Shown piece by piece: positions 61,088 through 64,000 of a stretch of 64,000 bases of DNA. Position 1 is the first letter of the stretch. Every line of letters begins with the position of its first letter. Source of the stretch: Bacteroidales bacterium. GTDB lineage: Bacteria; Bacteroidota; Bacteroidia; Bacteroidales; VadinHA17. The stretch lies in NCBI GenBank assembly GCA_021371855.1, contig JAJFVL010000040.1, positions 1-64,000 of the forward strand, written 5' to 3'. The notes under the pieces are model-generated. The model made no database searches. It had not been told where the DNA came from and saw nothing but the letters and a program-made list of their open reading frames with translations. The translations under genes were made by a program, and so were the position numbers.

Positions 61088-62173
61088 TTATAGGTATTTT
61101 TCTTTTGTCTCCTTTTTAACATCCTCAAGATAATTCTTGATATTTTGCTCTTCTTCCTTTTTTACAATCAGAAGAACATCTTCTGATTCAACAACAATAA
61201 AATCATTAAGCCCCTGAATAACAGCTATTTTATTAGGCGAAAGATGAAATATATTCCCTTTATTGTCGTACGAAAAAACGTTACCTTTTACAATGGAATT
61301 ACCTTTTTTGTCACTTTTGGAATGTTTATATAGCGAACTCCAGGTACCAAGATCCGACCAACCTATATCTGTACACATAACATATACATTATCTGCCTTT
61401 TCCATTATTCCATAATCAATGGAGATACTTGGGCATTCAGTGTACGTCTTCCCGATAAAGCTTTTTTCCTGCTTTGTTCCAAAAATATTTCTTCCTTCAT
61501 CAAACACAGAATAAATATCAGGCAGATATTTTTCAAATGCTGAAAGAATGGCATTAATATTCCAGATAAAGATTCCCGAGTTCCAGTAAAAATCACCGCT
61601 TTCCAGAAATACCTTTGCAAGATCGATACCAGGCTTTTCTGTAAATGTCTTGACCTTAAGAAGTTTCCCATAACCTTTTACTGGTTTTTTCTGATCAGCC
61701 TGTATATAACCGTATCCGGTTTCAGGTCTGTCGGGTTTTATCCCAAGAGTAACCAGAGCATCATGCCCCTTTGCAAAGTCAAAACAGTTAAGTAACTCTT
61801 CACAGAATTTATCCTCTTTGACAATCAGGTGATCCGATGGTGTAACTGCAATTACGGCATCAGGATTTTCCCTTAATATTCTGAAGGTACCACAGGCAAT
61901 ACAAGGTGCTGTATTACGGCGTAAAGGTTCTCCAAGCACACGGGAAGGATCGATCCCCAGCTGCTCCACAACAAGATCTTTATGATCTGCATTTGTTACA
62001 ACAAAAATATTTTCAGTGGGGCATATTGAACTAAACCGTCTGAAGGTTTGTTGGATAAGTGTTTCTCCCGTTCCGAGAATATCAAGAAACTGTTTTGGCT
62101 TTTCACGGCGGCTCAGCGGCCAGAAACGGCTACCCACCCCTCCCGCCATTATTATCACATATCTGTTATCCAT
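61088..62173 (-). CDS. manC: Mannose-1-phosphate guanylyltransferase
   Basis: 361 residues from the ATG at 62173 (MDNRYVIIMAGGVGSRFWPLSRREKPKQFLDI); a start at 62185 would add four residues. Motifs: GGxGSRxWPLSR, VTPSDHLIVKE, LGIKPDRPETGYGYI and FTEKP. No phosphomannose isomerase domain follows, so it is the single-function form. It makes GDP-mannose, the precursor of mannose and fucose in surface glycans. Divergent from mlaE. Confidence 0.9.
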   Translation of the reverse strand: MDNRYVIIMAGGVGSRFWPLSRREKPKQFLDILGTGETLIQQTFRRFSSICPTENIFVVTNADHKDLVVEQLGIDPSRVLGEPLRRNTAPCIACGTFRILRENPDAVIAVTPSDHLIVKEDKFCEELLNCFDFAKGHDALVTLGIKPDRPETGYGYIQADQKKPVKGYGKLLKVKTFTEKPGIDLAKVFLESGDFYWNSGIFIWNINAILSAFEKYLPDIYSVFDEGRNIFGTKQEKSFIGKTYTECPSISIDYGIMEKADNVYVMCTDIGWSDLGTWSSLYKHSKSDKKGNSIVKGNVFSYDNKGNIFHLSPNKIAVIQGLNDFIVVESEDVLLIVKKEEEQNIKNYLEDVKKETKEKYL

Positions 62174-62203
62174 AAAAAAATTCAATTAATTCAACAAGTT
62201 ACA

Positions 62204-62211
62204 CAAATATA
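62204..62211 (-). promoter_or_regulatory. -7 box TATATTTG for manC
   Basis: An exact TAnnTTTG match on the minus strand about 30 bases before the manC start. A TTTG at 62229-62226 is too close (14 bases) to be a clear -33. Confidence 0.45.
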
Positions 62212-62261
62212 TAATTAATTGGTTTCAAAAACTCCGGTAATAGAAATACCACAAAAATTTG

Positions 62262-62269
62262 TAATTTTG
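62262..62269 (+). promoter_or_regulatory. -7 box TAATTTTG for mlaE
   Basis: An exact TAnnTTTG match 20 bases before the mlaE ATG. Confidence 0.45.
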
Positions 62270-62289
62270 ATGCTTCTTATAATAAGAAG

Positions 62290-63033
62290 ATGATTAAGTT
62301 TCTGACGCTGTTCGGACAATATTTTTTAATGCTTAAAAAGGTTTTTTCCAAACCTGAAAAAGCTTCTATCTATTATAAACAAACCCTGAAGGAGTTTGTA
62401 AATCTTGGCCTGACTTCAGTCGGGATCATTACCGTTATTTCCTTCTTCATGGGAGCAGTAATTACCCTTCAGACAGCTTATAATACGGAAAATCCAATAT
62501 ACCCTAAATATCTTGTCGGCCTGGGCTGTCGTGATTCGATACTCCTCGAGTTTTCTTCCACTATTGCTGCACTCATACTTGCCGGGAAAGTTGGTTCGAG
62601 CATCTCATCCGAAATCGGAACAATGAGGATTACCGAACAAATAGATGCTCTTGAGATCATGGGAGTGAATTCTGCTTCTTATCTCATACTTCCAAAATTA
62701 ATTGCGACTTTGTTCTTTAACCCGATACTTACATTGATAAGCATAGTAATAGGTATAGTGGGAGGTTGGATCGCCGGTTCAGTGACAGGTGTTGTACCCT
62801 CTGAGGATTTTATTTATGGAATTCAATACGCATTTATACCATATTATGTAGTATATGCACTGATAAAAACTGTCTTCTTTGCATTCATAATAACCAGTGT
62901 TTCTGCATTTGAGGGATATTATGTCGAAGGCGGATCCCTCGAAGTAGGGAGGGCAAGTACAAAAGCAGTTGTTTACAGCAGTGTACTGATATTGCTGTTC
63001 AATGTAATACTCACTCAGCTCCTTTTGTCATGA
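62290..63033 (+). CDS. mlaE: MlaE-family ABC transporter permease (lipid transport)
   Basis: 247 residues with five to six membrane segments. FVNLGLTSVGIITVISFFMGAVITLQTAYN and LILAGKVGSSISSEIGTMRITEQIDALEIMGVNSASYLILPKLIA are diagnostic of the family; the end (EGYYVEGGSLEVGRASTKAVVYS) is typical. It works with MlaF to move phospholipids between membranes. The stop overlaps the mlaF ATG (ATGA). Confidence 0.9.
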   Translation: MIKFLTLFGQYFLMLKKVFSKPEKASIYYKQTLKEFVNLGLTSVGIITVISFFMGAVITLQTAYNTENPIYPKYLVGLGCRDSILLEFSSTIAALILAGKVGSSISSEIGTMRITEQIDALEIMGVNSASYLILPKLIATLFFNPILTLISIVIGIVGGWIAGSVTGVVPSEDFIYGIQYAFIPYYVVYALIKTVFFAFIITSVSAFEGYYVEGGSLEVGRASTKAVVYSSVLILLFNVILTQLLLS

Positions 63034-63785
63034 TTAATATTAAAAACTTATATAAATCGTTCAATGGGAAGTGCGTTCTTAATGATATCTCGGTTACATT
63101 CGAAACAGGAAAAACCAACCTTATAATCGGCAGAAGCGGATCTGGTAAAACAGTTCTGCTAAAATCGATTGTTGGCCTTCATGAAATAGATGAGGGAGAG
63201 ATCTGGTACGAAAATACTCTGTTTAACAAACTTGAGTTTACAGATAAAAAAAAGATCCGCAGTGAAATGGGAATGTTGTTCCAGGGAAGTGCACTCTTTG
63301 ATTCCCTGACGGTGGAACAGAATGTCCGTTTCCCTCTTGATATGTTCTCTGATATAAGTATCGAAGAAAAAAACGAAAGGGTTAATTTCTGCCTCAAAAG
63401 AGTCGATATTGTGAATTCCAATAATTTATACCCCTCTGAATTATCGGGTGGTATGAAAAAAAGGGTTGCAATAGCCAGGGCAATATCATTAAATCCAAAA
63501 TATCTTTTCTGTGATGAGCCCAATTCTGGTCTCGACCCGATAACCGCCATAATGATTGATGCTCTCATTAAAGAGCTTACAGAGGAATATTCAATGACTA
63601 CAATTGTCAACACTCACGACATGAACTCCGTTATGGAGATCGGAGAAAAAATTGTATTTATCAGCGATGGAGAAAAATGCTGGGAAGGAAGTAAAAATGA
63701 TGTCCTTAATTCAGATTGTGAATCATTGAATGATTTTATATTCGCAAATTCCCTTGCCAAAAAACTCAGGCAAACAAAGAAATAA
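63030..63785 (+). CDS. mlaF: MlaF-family ABC transporter ATPase
   Basis: 251 residues. Walker A IIGRSGSGKTVLLKSI, Q-loop MGMLFQGSALFDSLTVEQNV, signature LSGGMKKRVAIARAI, Walker B YLFCDEPNSGLDP, and H-loop VNTHDMNSV. It energises the MlaE permease. The third member, an MCE-domain MlaD protein, is not in the window. Confidence 0.9.
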   Translation: MINIKNLYKSFNGKCVLNDISVTFETGKTNLIIGRSGSGKTVLLKSIVGLHEIDEGEIWYENTLFNKLEFTDKKKIRSEMGMLFQGSALFDSLTVEQNVRFPLDMFSDISIEEKNERVNFCLKRVDIVNSNNLYPSELSGGMKKRVAIARAISLNPKYLFCDEPNSGLDPITAIMIDALIKELTEEYSMTTIVNTHDMNSVMEIGEKIVFISDGEKCWEGSKNDVLNSDCESLNDFIFANSLAKKLRQTKK

Positions 63786-63787
63786 TC

Positions 63788-63997
63788 TTATTTTTTCATT
63801 TTATCAATTTCTTCATAATCAATATATTCTCCCACCTCCTTAGAAACACCTTTTTCCCTGAATGTCCACTTTTTCTTCTGCTCCTCCCTTTGTGAAGAAG
63901 GTTCATCAGCATCTCCTGATCTGAAAGACCTGATTATAGATCTGATAATCAGATAGATCAATAAATTAATTAGTATAAAACGTATTAAAACCATCAT
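63788..63997 (-). CDS. Small membrane protein (DUF4834-like), may extend past the edge
   Basis: 69 residues in view: a membrane segment MMVLIRFILINLLIYLIIRSIIRSF followed by a charged tail with WTFREKGVSKEVGEYIDYEEIDKMKK. The tail pattern, GEYIDYEEI, is one I associate with small Bacteroidota proteins of the DUF4834 type. Two ATGs lie at 63997 and 63994; the frame is open to the window edge, so the true start is not certain. It ends two bases from the mlaF stop (convergent). Confidence 0.6.
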   Translation of the reverse strand: MMVLIRFILINLLIYLIIRSIIRSFRSGDADEPSSQREEQKKKWTFREKGVSKEVGEYIDYEEIDKMKK

Positions 63998-64000
63998 TAT

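Noticed and set aside
1..64000. CRISPR arrays, tRNA or rRNA genes
   Set aside because: No regularly spaced repeat of suitable size, no cloverleaf and no rRNA-like sequence was found on either strand; the tandem repeats seen have units of 8-10 or 72 bp without unique spacers.

Overview
The window is a Bacteroidota chromosome segment, most likely order Bacteroidales. It carries a type IX secretion/gliding set (GldH, SprE/PorW, PorX, PorP, GldK, GldL, GldM, GldN), A/T-rich translation starts without Shine-Dalgarno sequences, and many upstream boxes fitting the Bacteroidota consensus TTTG / TAnnTTTG. Species cannot be named from the sequence.

Region 1 (1 to about 17.0 kb) is the structural half of an AT-rich HK97-type siphovirus prophage, almost wholly on the minus strand. 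Read 5'->3' on that strand the order is: two small genes, a compact family-A-polymerase-like protein, a thymidylate-synthase-fold protein, an inverted HNH nuclease, TerS, TerL, portal, a 50-aa overlapping gene, prohead protease, major capsid, a terminator, head-tail connectors, tail terminator, tail tube, tail assembly chaperone with a -1 frameshift extension, tape measure, tail tip, and a tail-fibre gene cut at its 3' side by the 5' end of a group II intron that leaves the window. Integrase, repressor and lysis genes are not visible. The right prophage border is marked by a 3' remnant of a host MmcQ/YjbR-type gene at about 17.0 kb.

Region 2 (17.2-36.7 kb) is ordinary chromosome: a secreted bleomycin-hydrolase-like peptidase, a LuxE-like protein with a lipoprotein, pgk, tpx, then a co-directional run holB-ricT-gldH-trmB-ATL-mrp-nfu-sprE-porX-tsaE, followed by ald, an LD-carboxypeptidase and metG.

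Region 3 (36.7-51.4 kb) holds an HU/SPOR cell-envelope protein, a sugar-nucleotide operon (wbpE, wbpD, wbpB, wbpA-like, galE, rfbB) that should make UDP-GlcNAc3NAcA-type diacetamido sugars, a GT5-like protein, panC-panD, a flippase-like membrane protein, radA and a class A PBP.

Region 4 (51.5-64 kb) has topA, a degenerate ureohydrolase-like protein, the porP-gldK-gldL-gldM-gldN core of the type IX secretion system closed by a strong terminator, then manC, mlaE-mlaF and a small membrane protein at the edge.

The host part is coherent: secretion machinery (PorP, GldKLMN, SprE/PorW), its regulator (PorX) and a sugar pathway of the kind used to anchor type IX cargo in Porphyromonas lie within about 36 kb. 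The least explained material lies in the prophage at 13.3-16.1 kb (polymerase-like gene, TS-fold gene, iteron-like repeats, divergent promoters with a tiny ORF) and at the intron junction at the left edge.
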